A DNA stretch of 21,838 nucleotides from a virus: the IMG/VR virus record IMGVR_UViG_3300009170_000034, positions 1 to 21,838 of that record, one strand, 5' to 3'. The translations under genes and the position numbers were made by a program. Numbering within the stretch: position 1 is the first letter of the stretch; the number at the start of each line of letters is the position of its first letter. Below are positions 9,072-17,230 of the stretch, piece by piece. The notes under the pieces are model-generated. The model made no database searches. It saw only the letters and a list, made by a program, of their open reading frames with translations, and was not told the origin of the DNA.

Positions 9072-9683
9072 TTAATTCTTCTGATAAGCTATTTTTTTAC
9101 GGGAATAGTCTAATAGATGCCATTTACGTGTAGCACCTATTACATTATGTAATGCATCAATATCGAAATAATCAATATCATCAATAACTAGGGTTGCGCC
9201 AGAATACATCCTATCATTGAACCAATTAAATTCATTAATTAAAAGATTTAAATGATGTGGGCCATCTAAGTGTGCAAAAATATACTTATTTAATATATAT
9301 TCAGATTCTTTATAAATAGGTACTCCATCTTTATATCTATTAAAAAACTGTTCATCAGTTAAATTCATAAATATAAAATTAACTCCTAAAGCCCCTGCGT
9401 ACTTGTAACATAAACCTATAGTTTCATCTCGCATAGTATTAGTATAATCTAATCTAGTAATTACTCCCTCTGAGGGAGCATATTCTATATTTCCATATGG
9501 ATCTATAGCTACATGAGTTCTCTCTGGGGATACTCTTTTAGCCAAAGCATCCATAATAACTTTACTTCCATAACCCCTACGAAGACCAATCTCACAAGTT
9601 AGACCTTCCTTATGGGCGGGTATAGCTTCTATAGCTCTAGTAATTATTTCATAATTACTGCTATCGCCTTCAAATTGTTCCAT
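9072..9683 (-). CDS. Class I SAM-dependent methyltransferase (Methyltransf_24-like)
   Basis: A 203-residue methyltransferase of the type that includes TylF-like O-methyltransferases and cephalosporin-hydroxylase relatives. Visible motifs are EIGLRRGYGS (31-40, SAM glycine loop), AIDPYG (59-64), AHLDGPHH (137-144) and GATLVIDDID (162-171), the last two likely to hold metal-binding acidic residues. A longer reading from a GTG at 9698 exists. I chose the ATG at 9683 because it overlaps the previous gene's stop as TAATG and has GGGAG eight bases upstream. Lying between two glycosyltransferase genes, it probably methylates a sugar hydroxyl on the same glycan. The substrate is inferred. Confidence 0.8.
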   Translation of the reverse strand: MEQFEGDSSNYEIITRAIEAIPAHKEGLTCEIGLRRGYGSKVIMDALAKRVSPERTHVAIDPYGNIEYAPSEGVITRLDYTNTMRDETIGLCYKYAGALGVNFIFMNLTDEQFFNRYKDGVPIYKESEYILNKYIFAHLDGPHHLNLLINEFNWFNDRMYSGATLVIDDIDYFDIDALHNVIGATRKWHLLDYSRKKIAYQKN

Positions 9684-11332
9684 TATTCTATCTCCCACAT
9701 CACAGTACCTTTATGGCGACATTTTATAGATGTATCACAAAATACTTTGTAACCTTTATTTCTAGCCTTTAAAAAGAAATCATTATCCTCACTAAAAGTA
9801 TCTTCATATTTCCAAGCTTGATGATAGAAGAATTGCGGATAACCTACATCTTTATAAACCTGCGTTTTTACTAGAACACAGCCAAAACCTGCACCGCCTA
9901 TTTCTAATAGTTGATGTTCTTTTAATTTCTCAAAAGGTATATTATGATAATTAGTATCATAAATTTCAACTACCTGCTCTGGTCTACGCATACGATACAT
10001 ACCAGTTATTATATCTTTATCGTGAGATAACATTTTAACTAGCATATCTTTAGGTAGCTCCATATCACTATCTACAGATAAAACGTAATCATATCCACAG
10101 TTAATAGCATAGTTGGCTATCTGATTACGCCCAGCATCTATCATATAACACCAGAAGAAGTTGAAATCTGTTCTAAATCCTACAGGTATTTGCAAATCAT
10201 ATATAGACTTAAAAGTTTCTGGTTCAATTTTTACAGCAGAAGGTATAGCTATAAGAATAGACTTATCCTTTAAATTTACTTGTTTATATGGTAACATTTT
10301 TTTAATTCCTTTAAAATGGTCATCCCATTCTTTTGCTACGTGATTCCATTGACTATTATTTATAATATTAAAACCTTCATTACGTTCTTTATCTCCAGCG
10401 GCTAAATAAGCTTCATGTACTTTAGCTACAAAGGCCTCTGGATATGCAAGAGGGCTAAGACTGCATTTAAATGATGCATTATCTATTGCAGTAGTCTCTA
10501 GTGCGCCAATATTCCAAGTTATTGGTATTGCGCCATAAGCATGAGCTTCTAAAGTAGATATGCCAAAAGTTTCTGGAAATACACAGGGATAAATAAAATA
10601 ACTAGCCCCTGCCATATGTCTAGCTACTTCTTCGGGTTTTAGAATACCAGTAAAAGTTATCTCATAAAAAGCATTCTCATATACTTGTGTATCATCAGAA
10701 AAATTTCTACTTATGTACTTAGCGTTATCATCATTTAAACCTTCATAGTAGCCACCAATTACTTTAAGTTTAGCACTAGGTATTATGGTTTTAACTTTAG
10801 GCCAGATCTCTTTTATGAGTAAATCTAAACCTTTATACGCAGCCGCATTAAATATAAACTGATCTTTATCTTTATTATATATTACATCATAATGATGATA
10901 CCCATTACGAGTCTGAAATATTTTATCTCTAGGAACTTGTAGTTGTATCATGGTATGTTGAGTATGCCAATCACTTAAAGTAAAAACTTCATTGATTTTG
11001 CACTCATTTAGTAATCTAACTATATTCTCATCGCCAGGACAATATGTATCATGTCTCCATAAAATTACATGCTTAGCGGCTGGAATGAATGATATACTTC
11101 TTAAAACTATAGCTATATCACACTGTTTACATTCCAGTATATTTTTATAGTTCACACCATTGTATACGCCTGGCTTTTCACAGTTATTATAAACTGTTAC
11201 ATTATAACCAAGTTTAACTAATTCTCTAGACATATAAATAACAGAGGACTCAGAACCTCCAAGTCCTCTGTGTTCTAAAGTATCACCCGTATAGGGTAAG
11301 CCTACTGCATCTATAAATGCTATATCTCGCAT
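9683..11332 (-). CDS. Two-domain GT4-GT2 glycosyltransferase
   Basis: This 549-residue protein joins two glycosyltransferases. The N-terminal part (to about residue 345) is GT-B fold, family GT4-like: a GLGGSES donor loop at 23-28, a FTGILKPEEVARHM region, and the conserved PETFGISTLEAHAYG block near 252-267, whose Glu normally contacts the donor sugar nucleotide. From about residue 354 (KDKSILIAIPS) a GT-A/GT2-like domain follows, with LSVDSDMELP near 419 as the DxD motif and later WKYEDTFSEDNDFF. The ATG at 11332 is preferred over an in-frame TTG at 11347, because AGGTGG lies just upstream and the fragment then overlaps the reductase gene by 13 bases. Two sequential sugar transfers by one polypeptide is an inference. 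Confidence 0.82.
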   Translation of the reverse strand: MRDIAFIDAVGLPYTGDTLEHRGLGGSESSVIYMSRELVKLGYNVTVYNNCEKPGVYNGVNYKNILECKQCDIAIVLRSISFIPAAKHVILWRHDTYCPGDENIVRLLNECKINEVFTLSDWHTQHTMIQLQVPRDKIFQTRNGYHHYDVIYNKDKDQFIFNAAAYKGLDLLIKEIWPKVKTIIPSAKLKVIGGYYEGLNDDNAKYISRNFSDDTQVYENAFYEITFTGILKPEEVARHMAGASYFIYPCVFPETFGISTLEAHAYGAIPITWNIGALETTAIDNASFKCSLSPLAYPEAFVAKVHEAYLAAGDKERNEGFNIINNSQWNHVAKEWDDHFKGIKKMLPYKQVNLKDKSILIAIPSAVKIEPETFKSIYDLQIPVGFRTDFNFFWCYMIDAGRNQIANYAINCGYDYVLSVDSDMELPKDMLVKMLSHDKDIITGMYRMRRPEQVVEIYDTNYHNIPFEKLKEHQLLEIGGAGFGCVLVKTQVYKDVGYPQFFYHQAWKYEDTFSEDNDFFLKARNKGYKVFCDTSIKCRHKGTVMWEIE

Positions 11333-13530
11333 AATCCACCTGCGCAAGCTGCGCTAGCCATAGTATCAATTTCAATATATTGAGGTTTAATATCTTCTTT
11401 ACTCCAATCTATATCTATCAGGTTGGATGTAATCTTACACCATTTGTGATAATTATATATATCTTTTAGGCAGTAAGTACAAGTACCCATATCACCATTA
11501 AAATAATTATCAGCAAATTTCTTAGCGCGTCTTACCCAATCTCGCTGTAAAACTAGAGATGTTCCTTTGTTTTCTAGTTTCGCTTTGCCCATCGATACGG
11601 CACAAGCAAGCCACAGATCATCATTGAAGGCGTGCATTCCATCCACGATAAGCCCTGAGGCGAATAAAGCGGCATCCCCATAGAAGTCCATGAGTTGCGC
11701 TCTTGTGAAAACTTCTGTGAAAGGTGCTTGAGGATAGTCCTTGTCACCCGTGATACCCAACAACGATATACCGGCAAAATCTTCTCTGCCTTCGTAGATA
11801 TAGTCTCTAACTTCATCCCAGTTTCCTACTTGTATTGTATTTGAAACATTGTGTCTAACTAAAGGATTTACACACAATTCTTCATTAGTTCCGTACTCTA
11901 CCCAGTTGTTTTGTGTTAATCGCACTAATTCAAGCTGATTGATACCAACTAAATGGCGTTTGAACAAACTGTCCTTCGGCGCAACTACAGGAATCGAGAA
12001 AACCCAATCTGTGCCTTCTGGATTCCATACACTTTCTTCTACAGCTTCGGGGTTGCAGCGAGCAAAAATCTTTGCTATATCATTACTCTTGTTCATCTGC
12101 ATATTACGGAAATAACGTGGAGCATGCTCTCCGTGAATACCAGAAGCCGAAGCTAATAGTACAGAGGCATTTCCGCTTGGTTTGACGCAAGTTGTTCGTG
12201 CGGCTTGTCTAATTCCGAGCATCCTAGAAACGATCTTATTTGTGATCTTAACAATCTCTGCCCCTTCTCGTTGAACTTCTTCATCGAATAAGACGTCGGG
12301 GTTATTACACCACCCCGTTGCAGATACTCCCAACAAAGCTTCGCGCTCAAAGATTTCCCTTGTCGTCTGCCCCAGATATTTGAAGTTGGTGTAACCCGCT
12401 TGAAGTGTTGCCATGATAGCAGCTGCTCTGCATGCTTCATAGAATCTTGTTGCATTAATACATTTTCCACCATTTATCTCCACTAAATTACAGCCTTGCC
12501 ATCCAGGTATTCCTGTTTCAGTCATAGGCCACATACCGATTTCAACACATGGATTTACACATATATCTAAATCATCAACCCATACGAAACCTGGTTCTCC
12601 AAATTGTTTTACGCTTTCAAAAAGAGCTGCAAATTCTTCAAAAGTAGTGCTATCACGTTTAAGCATTGCAGAATTATTAGATCTTGCTCTTTGTGGATTC
12701 TCTACTCTCCAGTTTCCTGTCTTAGCCTCTAGCATTTCTATGTCATCATGACTAAAGAGGCAAATCGTCGCGGAGCGACGTACTCCTCCGCTTAGGACAG
12801 CCTGCGTCATATGCATAACATAATCATAAGCTAAAATAGGAGTCCAATGAGTATGTTCATGATTACCTATGAACTTATCCATTAACTGCTCTATTTTACC
12901 AATGGCATTGCGTAGACCCTCTGGGCCTGGCGCTTTAAAACCACCAGTAATTTTCGAATCTTTAGGCCTTATTCTAGAGTAATCAAAGGCTACGTGATGC
13001 CCTTGGTATTCTGGAAAAGGAGCATTGAAACGTGTACTAGTGTAAGAACTTACTAAAACTCCAATAGCATCGGACCAACCCTCAATTTCATCCTCAATTA
13101 TAAAGGTTTTCGCCTCTTTATCTCTAGGACATAATGGAGGAAGTTGATCTATATGATGAAACTGTACTGAGAAGCCCGCACCGCAGCCACATAGTAAAAA
13201 ATACATAGCTTCCTGGAAGAACTTCAATCTGTTGACGTGGCTAGATACACAATTGTACATCTTCGCCTCGTGCTTCAGCATGGGCGCTCCGCCCCATTGA
13301 AGCGCACGTTGAGATCCTAGAATCTCAAAATTTAAGTACGCTTCTTCAGCATAGTCAATAAGTCTGCTTAACTCAGGATTTTGCGCAATTTGAACCGAAT
13401 ACTTAGTTCTGTGCATATTCATAACACGGGTTACACTATCTTCCCAGTTTTCTACTATTCCTTTTTCCTCGTCAAAACGAGAATAATCTGTATAATACTT
13501 AATACTACTAGCTAATGCGCTACCTTCCAT
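11320..13530 (-). CDS. nrdJ: Adenosylcobalamin-dependent ribonucleoside-triphosphate reductase (class II)
   Basis: This 736-residue enzyme reduces ribonucleotides to deoxyribonucleotides using coenzyme B12; its length matches the monomeric RTPR of Lactobacillus leichmannii (739 aa). Early text (YSRFDEEKGIVENWEDSVTRV) matches that family's N-terminus. Catalytic residues can be placed: Cys94 and Cys347 as the likely redox pair, NPCVE with Cys328 as thiyl-radical site and Glu330, and a C-terminal swinging pair Cys729/Cys734 in CAGGLCEI that would be recharged by thioredoxin. The ATG has AGGA seven bases upstream and follows the previous stop by two bases. G+C is uneven: 60-base blocks at 11641 and 12121 count 53% and 50%, against 28% at 11401 and 33% at 12841. 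It supplies dNTPs for phage replication. Confidence 0.93.
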   Translation of the reverse strand: MEGSALASSIKYYTDYSRFDEEKGIVENWEDSVTRVMNMHRTKYSVQIAQNPELSRLIDYAEEAYLNFEILGSQRALQWGGAPMLKHEAKMYNCVSSHVNRLKFFQEAMYFLLCGCGAGFSVQFHHIDQLPPLCPRDKEAKTFIIEDEIEGWSDAIGVLVSSYTSTRFNAPFPEYQGHHVAFDYSRIRPKDSKITGGFKAPGPEGLRNAIGKIEQLMDKFIGNHEHTHWTPILAYDYVMHMTQAVLSGGVRRSATICLFSHDDIEMLEAKTGNWRVENPQRARSNNSAMLKRDSTTFEEFAALFESVKQFGEPGFVWVDDLDICVNPCVEIGMWPMTETGIPGWQGCNLVEINGGKCINATRFYEACRAAAIMATLQAGYTNFKYLGQTTREIFEREALLGVSATGWCNNPDVLFDEEVQREGAEIVKITNKIVSRMLGIRQAARTTCVKPSGNASVLLASASGIHGEHAPRYFRNMQMNKSNDIAKIFARCNPEAVEESVWNPEGTDWVFSIPVVAPKDSLFKRHLVGINQLELVRLTQNNWVEYGTNEELCVNPLVRHNVSNTIQVGNWDEVRDYIYEGREDFAGISLLGITGDKDYPQAPFTEVFTRAQLMDFYGDAALFASGLIVDGMHAFNDDLWLACAVSMGKAKLENKGTSLVLQRDWVRRAKKFADNYFNGDMGTCTYCLKDIYNYHKWCKITSNLIDIDWSKEDIKPQYIEIDTMASAACAGGLCEI

Positions 13531-13532
13531 AA

Positions 13533-13796
13533 TTATTCCTGTATAAGCTTGCGCAACTCTTGTTCCGCCTTTAATAATTGTTTGTATCTTTTTACTGTGA
13601 GAAACGCTCCAGTCATTTTAAACTCTGTGGTATCAAAATCTCCATCTTCAATAGTCATTTCAGCATTTTCAAGTAGAAAATGCGCTAATTGTCTAGCTAA
13701 ATTACTTTTAACTATTTGTTCTAAATGGCCTTCCTCATTAAATTGATGAGCTGCTAATCTAGTCATACAATATTGTGCTGTTACTAATTCTTTCAT
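13533..13796 (-). CDS. Small acidic protein of unknown function
   Basis: An 87-residue protein without a recognised family. It is predicted mainly helical and acidic (EDGDFDTTEF in the middle, ending in a charged LLKAEQELRKLIQE helix), with no Cys pair, signal peptide or membrane segment. I chose the ATG at 13796 because it overlaps the exonuclease stop as ATGA with GGGA just upstream; an ATG two codons earlier (13802) is possible. It lies between the flap nuclease and the nucleotide reductase, so a role in replication or nucleotide supply is possible but unproven. Confidence 0.75.
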   Translation of the reverse strand: MKELVTAQYCMTRLAAHQFNEEGHLEQIVKSNLARQLAHFLLENAEMTIEDGDFDTTEFKMTGAFLTVKRYKQLLKAEQELRKLIQE

Positions 13797-14632
13797 AACC
13801 ATCCCATAATTCTTCTAATATCCTGTATATTATCCTCACCGATAGCATCATCACAGTATTCTAGTAAATCCATCAGCTCATAGTTTAATAAAATACGTTC
13901 TGGATGTGCATTCAGATCTTCCATATACTTGTATTTACTTTCAATAGGTAGTGCATCATAAATATCAAAAGCTGTTCCATATTGATTAACTAAATCAGCT
14001 GCACGTTTTGGTCCTATTTGAGCAAAGCCTTTAATATTATCTCCAGAATCTCCCAACATAACCTTATAGGAAATGTACTGTTCCTTAGGAGTATCATAAT
14101 GCTCATTCCAGTTTTCTAAAGTATATTCTTTGCGAGTCACATAAGAAAATTGAGATACGCCCTCTTGTACTAAAAGACCCCAATCTCGATCTGAACTTAT
14201 TAGCCAGATATTTTCTAATTCGTACTGTTCTTTATACTTTACTAAATACGCTGCAATATCGTCAGCTTCTACACCTTTATATCTTAGTACTATATACTTC
14301 TTGCCGATTTCTTCTAAAGTTGCTTCAAATTCATCAAAAAAGGCTTCAAATGCCATCTTTTCTTCTTCTGTCTGATCTTTAAATCTTTCAGATCTATCAG
14401 CCTTGTAAAGTGGATCTAAGTTCTTTCTATATGTGGAAGAACCCCAATCCGCGGCAATTATAATCTTTTTAGCCTTATAAGAGGCTGCTAAAGACTCTAC
14501 TGTTTGTATAAAATCGAAACGAAAATCATTTCGACCTTGATGTTTCCACCGGAAAGCTAAGTTTAGTGCATCCACTATCATAGTATTCCAGGGATTTGCA
14601 TCAAGGATTTTTTCTTTAAATGTAAAAGCCAT
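13793..14632 (-). CDS. 5'-3' exonuclease / flap endonuclease (T5 D15-like)
   Basis: A 279-residue member of the FEN/PolI-5' nuclease family, which removes RNA primers and 5' flaps. Metal-binding acidic motifs are present in order: Asp21 (MIVDALNLAF), Asp62, VEADDIA (121-127), SSDRDW (146-151) and LGDSGDNI (193-200). A helix-hairpin-helix follows directly (GFAQIGPKRA, 202-211). The tyrosine- and lysine-rich arch (YKADRSERF, 76-84) is intact. It has no polymerase domain, like the stand-alone T5 and T4 enzymes. GGAGG lies six bases before the ATG, which directly abuts the previous TGA. It works with the neighbouring Mre11/Rad50 and resolvase genes. Confidence 0.93.
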   Translation of the reverse strand: MAFTFKEKILDANPWNTMIVDALNLAFRWKHQGRNDFRFDFIQTVESLAASYKAKKIIIAADWGSSTYRKNLDPLYKADRSERFKDQTEEEKMAFEAFFDEFEATLEEIGKKYIVLRYKGVEADDIAAYLVKYKEQYELENIWLISSDRDWGLLVQEGVSQFSYVTRKEYTLENWNEHYDTPKEQYISYKVMLGDSGDNIKGFAQIGPKRAADLVNQYGTAFDIYDALPIESKYKYMEDLNAHPERILLNYELMDLLEYCDDAIGEDNIQDIRRIMGWL

Positions 14633-14827
14633 TCAATCCTCCGCGTCTTGGTGATATATTGAAAAATCTATATCACTATTGTCTATGCTTTGTTCTAACT
14701 CTTTCAGTCTTATCTCTAGTTTTTCCTGGTTATTGTTAGAGTAGCAGGTAAAACAGATAGGGGTATCCCCCGTATGGCCTTCTGTTCTTTTATCACAAAA
14801 AACACAAAAACCCTCATATACTGGCAT
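14633..14827 (-). CDS. Small four-cysteine zinc-finger-like protein
   Basis: A 64-residue protein with two CxxC knuckles (Cys8/Cys11 and Cys25/Cys28) spaced like a zinc ribbon, then a charged helical tail (EKLEIRLKELEQ) and an acidic end. The reading frame can be extended back to 14869 inside the resolvase gene. The ATG at 14827 is preferred because GGAG lies eight bases upstream and the resolvase stop is only two bases before it. Such small zinc proteins in phage replication operons may bind nucleic acid or a partner enzyme; the specific function is unknown. Confidence 0.72.
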   Translation of the reverse strand: MPVYEGFCVFCDKRTEGHTGDTPICFTCYSNNNQEKLEIRLKELEQSIDNSDIDFSIYHQDAED

Positions 14828-14829
14828 AA

Positions 14830-15273
14830 CTATTCTCCTAGAAATTCTACTATTTCGTTTTCCAACCATTCTTCCGCTAATAACACGTATGCATCTAGCC
14901 AGGCTATATATAAATACATTCCAGTATTTTCTGGTTTTACCTGCGTTACTACAAATATTTTTGATCTATTATACTTAAAAAATAGAAGGGGCTCTTGATC
15001 ACCTCCCAGCGCTTGTACTAATAATTTATTCCACCATCTAATGAGGTTATTAGTTTTCAACGCTGTAAAGAGAGTATCATTAAGTGGGGAACTTTCATAA
15101 TTCTTTACTTCTATGCAGAATTTATTTCTTTTAAGTGGAATATATAAATCACCTTTTAAATAATCTAATGCACCCGAGGAGGGGACTCTCTCAAACTGAT
15201 ATCCCGTCCATTCTCTTAACATATCTCGTACTATATATTCCCCACGAGCTCCTTTAGCTCTACTGTCTACCAT
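14830..15273 (-). CDS. Hjc-like PD-(D/E)XK endonuclease, probable Holliday junction resolvase
   Basis: A 147-residue nuclease whose N-terminal half carries the full Hjc/PD-(D/E)XK signature: RAKGARGEY with Glu12, the VPSSGALDYLKGDLYIP segment with Asp42, and IEVKNYE with Glu55 and Lys57. Archaeal-type resolvases use exactly this arrangement (G-x-x-x-E, S-G, D, E-x-K) to cut four-way junctions. The C-terminal half, rich in Trp and Tyr, is unlike Hjc and may provide specificity. It overlaps the preceding small gene by 14 bases. Resolving replication or packaging intermediates made by the Mre11/Rad50 and helicase genes is the likely role; a general repair nuclease is the alternative. Confidence 0.82.
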   Translation of the reverse strand: MVDSRAKGARGEYIVRDMLREWTGYQFERVPSSGALDYLKGDLYIPLKRNKFCIEVKNYESSPLNDTLFTALKTNNLIRWWNKLLVQALGGDQEPLLFFKYNRSKIFVVTQVKPENTGMYLYIAWLDAYVLLAEEWLENEIVEFLGE

Positions 15274-15430
15274 TCTTTTTATTCTCTATAAGTTTATTCA
15301 ACTTATCCCTGGCTGCTTCAGCCAATTTCATATCTATATCCCAATCATCTTTTATATTGAGAAGGATGAGTCTAGTTAGTGCTATATCTAGTGCTCTAAC
15401 ATCTTCTAATACATTACCTCCAAAAGCCAT
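15260..15430 (-). CDS. 56-residue small protein, unknown function
   Basis: A short gene filling the space between the Rad50-like and resolvase genes. The protein begins MAFGGNVLEDV, is strongly helical and ends in a basic tail (ENKKNGRQ). GGAG is six bases before the ATG, the Rad50-like stop lies three bases upstream, and its end overlaps the resolvase start by 14 bases. That spacing is the operon's normal pattern, which argues that it is translated. No cysteines, signal peptide or known motif are present. Confidence 0.75.
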   Translation of the reverse strand: MAFGGNVLEDVRALDIALTRLILLNIKDDWDIDMKLAEAARDKLNKLIENKKNGRQ

Positions 15431-15433
15431 ACT

Positions 15434-17230
15434 TTACTCCAATATGCTAATTTTGCCTCGGTTTACTACTGTTATTTTATTTAGTAAAGGATGCATCCAG
15501 CCGTGACTTACTACATAAGTGTTCAATTCCTCTTCCTGAAGAAGCACTTCTACTAGTTTTTCCTTGCCTTCGTCGTCCAAAACACTTATTACTTCGTCTA
15601 AGAATAATACGTTGATTTTGGACTTAGATATACTGCTCATCAGCTTACGTATAGCAAGCAGCGTAGCAGTATTTACTCTGGCTAGTTGTCCTGAGGATAA
15701 TTCCTCTATATCTACCGTAGCACCATTTTCTGTAATCATTACGTTTAGTTTATCATTATTAAGCACAAATTCTAAAGTAAACATTCCATCTGATAATTCT
15801 GATAAATATTGGTTTACTAATACTTCTAAATCCTTTACCATATTCTCTATCTTATAAGCTAAGAGACCATTTGTACTAAATGCCTTCTTTAACATTTCTA
15901 GGCTAGATAGTAATTCAACACTCTTTGCCATACTCTTCTTTGCTTTTTCTAAATCTGCTATAAAAGCGTCCGTTTGTTCTAAAATTACCTGGATTCTGGT
16001 ATTACGTTTTGTGCGTTCTTGGTCGATTTTAGATGATTCTTGTACGCGTTTTTTAGCGCCTTGTACGACTGTCTGTAAGTCGCGAATGCGCTTTTGAAGC
16101 TCATTCGCATCCAAAATACTCTGTGGTAGGTAAAGGTCAATACTTCTATAAAGATCTTCCCAGTCTTTTTGTAAATGACACTTTCTTGTATATTCTTCAT
16201 TATTTCTCTTAATTTCACTTATCTCCCCCTGTATTTCTGTGATTTTTTGCTCTGCGTATAATGCAATCTGTGTTTCTTTCTCTTCTAGATTTTTTTTAAA
16301 TAGAGGGTCTACTGGTTGTTCACAAACATGACAAGTATCTCCTAATTTACCTATTTGAAGTAACACCTTTCTAGCTGCATGTTTATCCGCTTCTAAAGTA
16401 CCTATTTCTTTTTGTAAGTGATCGTATGATAAAATCTGCGTCGCTTTTATACTATTTATTTCATTAAGGTTAATACCATCTAACATCTTCTTGAATTGAT
16501 TATTCGTTGCTATTTTTTTATTTTTTTGAGAAATATTTTCAAGTTCGGATGTAAGTTGACTCAGTGCCTTTTCTTCCATTTCCGTATTTATTTCTAAATT
16601 TATCATTGGCAGTACCGTAGTATCGGTCAATTTATTATCTTTTAACCATTTATCTATTGTGGCGATAGTGGCTTCGTACCCTGATACTTCTTGAGTTACC
16701 TCTTTCGCTGCTTCTTTAAAGATTTCAAATAAAGCAACATACTCCTCAAGATGTAAGAGGTCTATCAGAAATTTTTTGCGGTTGGTATCTGTAGCAGTTA
16801 AAAATTGTAACGAAGCTTTTGGATTTTGATAAACTAATTGTGAGAAAACTTTAAACTCATGCCCGAATAAATCTTGTATAGTTTGATATGTTGCAGTGGC
16901 CGTATGACTGGATATATCATCTCCATTTCTAAAAAGCTTCACTTTTATACTTGTTTTACGAACTAGGTCGATTTCGTACTCATCTTCATCAATTTGAAAA
17001 GTAAGATTAATCCAGTAGCCATCGTTAGCTATTCTATTTGGAATTGCGGCTTTCTTGACATTTTTAGAGTTTTTATTGAATAAAACTTCCTCTAAGATAA
17101 GAGGTATGGAAGACTTTCCCAGACCATTAGTACCTAAGATTTGAGTTAAGGTGGAATCTTTGAAGCATATTTTATTACCTTTCCCGAATCTAAAACAGTC
17201 AGACCATTGTAGTGTATCAAGTATAATCAT
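15434..17230 (-). CDS. sbcC: SbcC/Rad50-like recombination ATPase (T4 gp46 / T5 D13 type)
   Basis: This 598-residue SMC-like ATPase partners the Mre11-type nuclease encoded just upstream to process DNA ends. It shows a Walker A motif GTNGLGKS (33-40), two coiled-coil arms rich in Glu, Lys and Gln (about 180-290 and 310-470), a zinc hook CHVC (Cys300 and Cys303) at the hinge, an ABC signature LSSGQ (511-515), Walker B NVLFLDE (540-546) and an H-loop His576. The arms are short, as in phage versions, compared with about 1050 residues in E. coli SbcC. The start overlaps the nuclease gene by 14 bases and has GGGAG six bases upstream, consistent with coupled translation of complex partners. Confidence 0.94.
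   Translation of the reverse strand: MIILDTLQWSDCFRFGKGNKICFKDSTLTQILGTNGLGKSSIPLILEEVLFNKNSKNVKKAAIPNRIANDGYWINLTFQIDEDEYEIDLVRKTSIKVKLFRNGDDISSHTATATYQTIQDLFGHEFKVFSQLVYQNPKASLQFLTATDTNRKKFLIDLLHLEEYVALFEIFKEAAKEVTQEVSGYEATIATIDKWLKDNKLTDTTVLPMINLEINTEMEEKALSQLTSELENISQKNKKIATNNQFKKMLDGINLNEINSIKATQILSYDHLQKEIGTLEADKHAARKVLLQIGKLGDTCHVCEQPVDPLFKKNLEEKETQIALYAEQKITEIQGEISEIKRNNEEYTRKCHLQKDWEDLYRSIDLYLPQSILDANELQKRIRDLQTVVQGAKKRVQESSKIDQERTKRNTRIQVILEQTDAFIADLEKAKKSMAKSVELLSSLEMLKKAFSTNGLLAYKIENMVKDLEVLVNQYLSELSDGMFTLEFVLNNDKLNVMITENGATVDIEELSSGQLARVNTATLLAIRKLMSSISKSKINVLFLDEVISVLDDEGKEKLVEVLLQEEELNTYVVSHGWMHPLLNKITVVNRGKISILE

Noticed and set aside
9684-9698. GTG start adding five residues to the methyltransferase
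   Set aside because: The proposed GTG lies in the ribosome binding site (GTGGGAG) of the ATG at 9683, which overlaps the previous stop.
12153-12473. 106-codon leftward open frame inside the reductase gene
   Set aside because: It is an out-of-frame shadow in the high-G+C patch of a gene with clear catalytic motifs; it has no ribosome site or recognisable protein features.
14828-14869. 14-residue extension of the zinc-finger-like protein
   Set aside because: It overlaps the resolvase C-terminus; the later ATG has a good ribosome site two bases past the resolvase stop.
15564-15857. 97-codon rightward open frame antisense to the Rad50-like gene
   Set aside because: It covers the conserved ABC signature and Walker B codons on the other strand; its composition is Ser/Leu-biased with no family resemblance.
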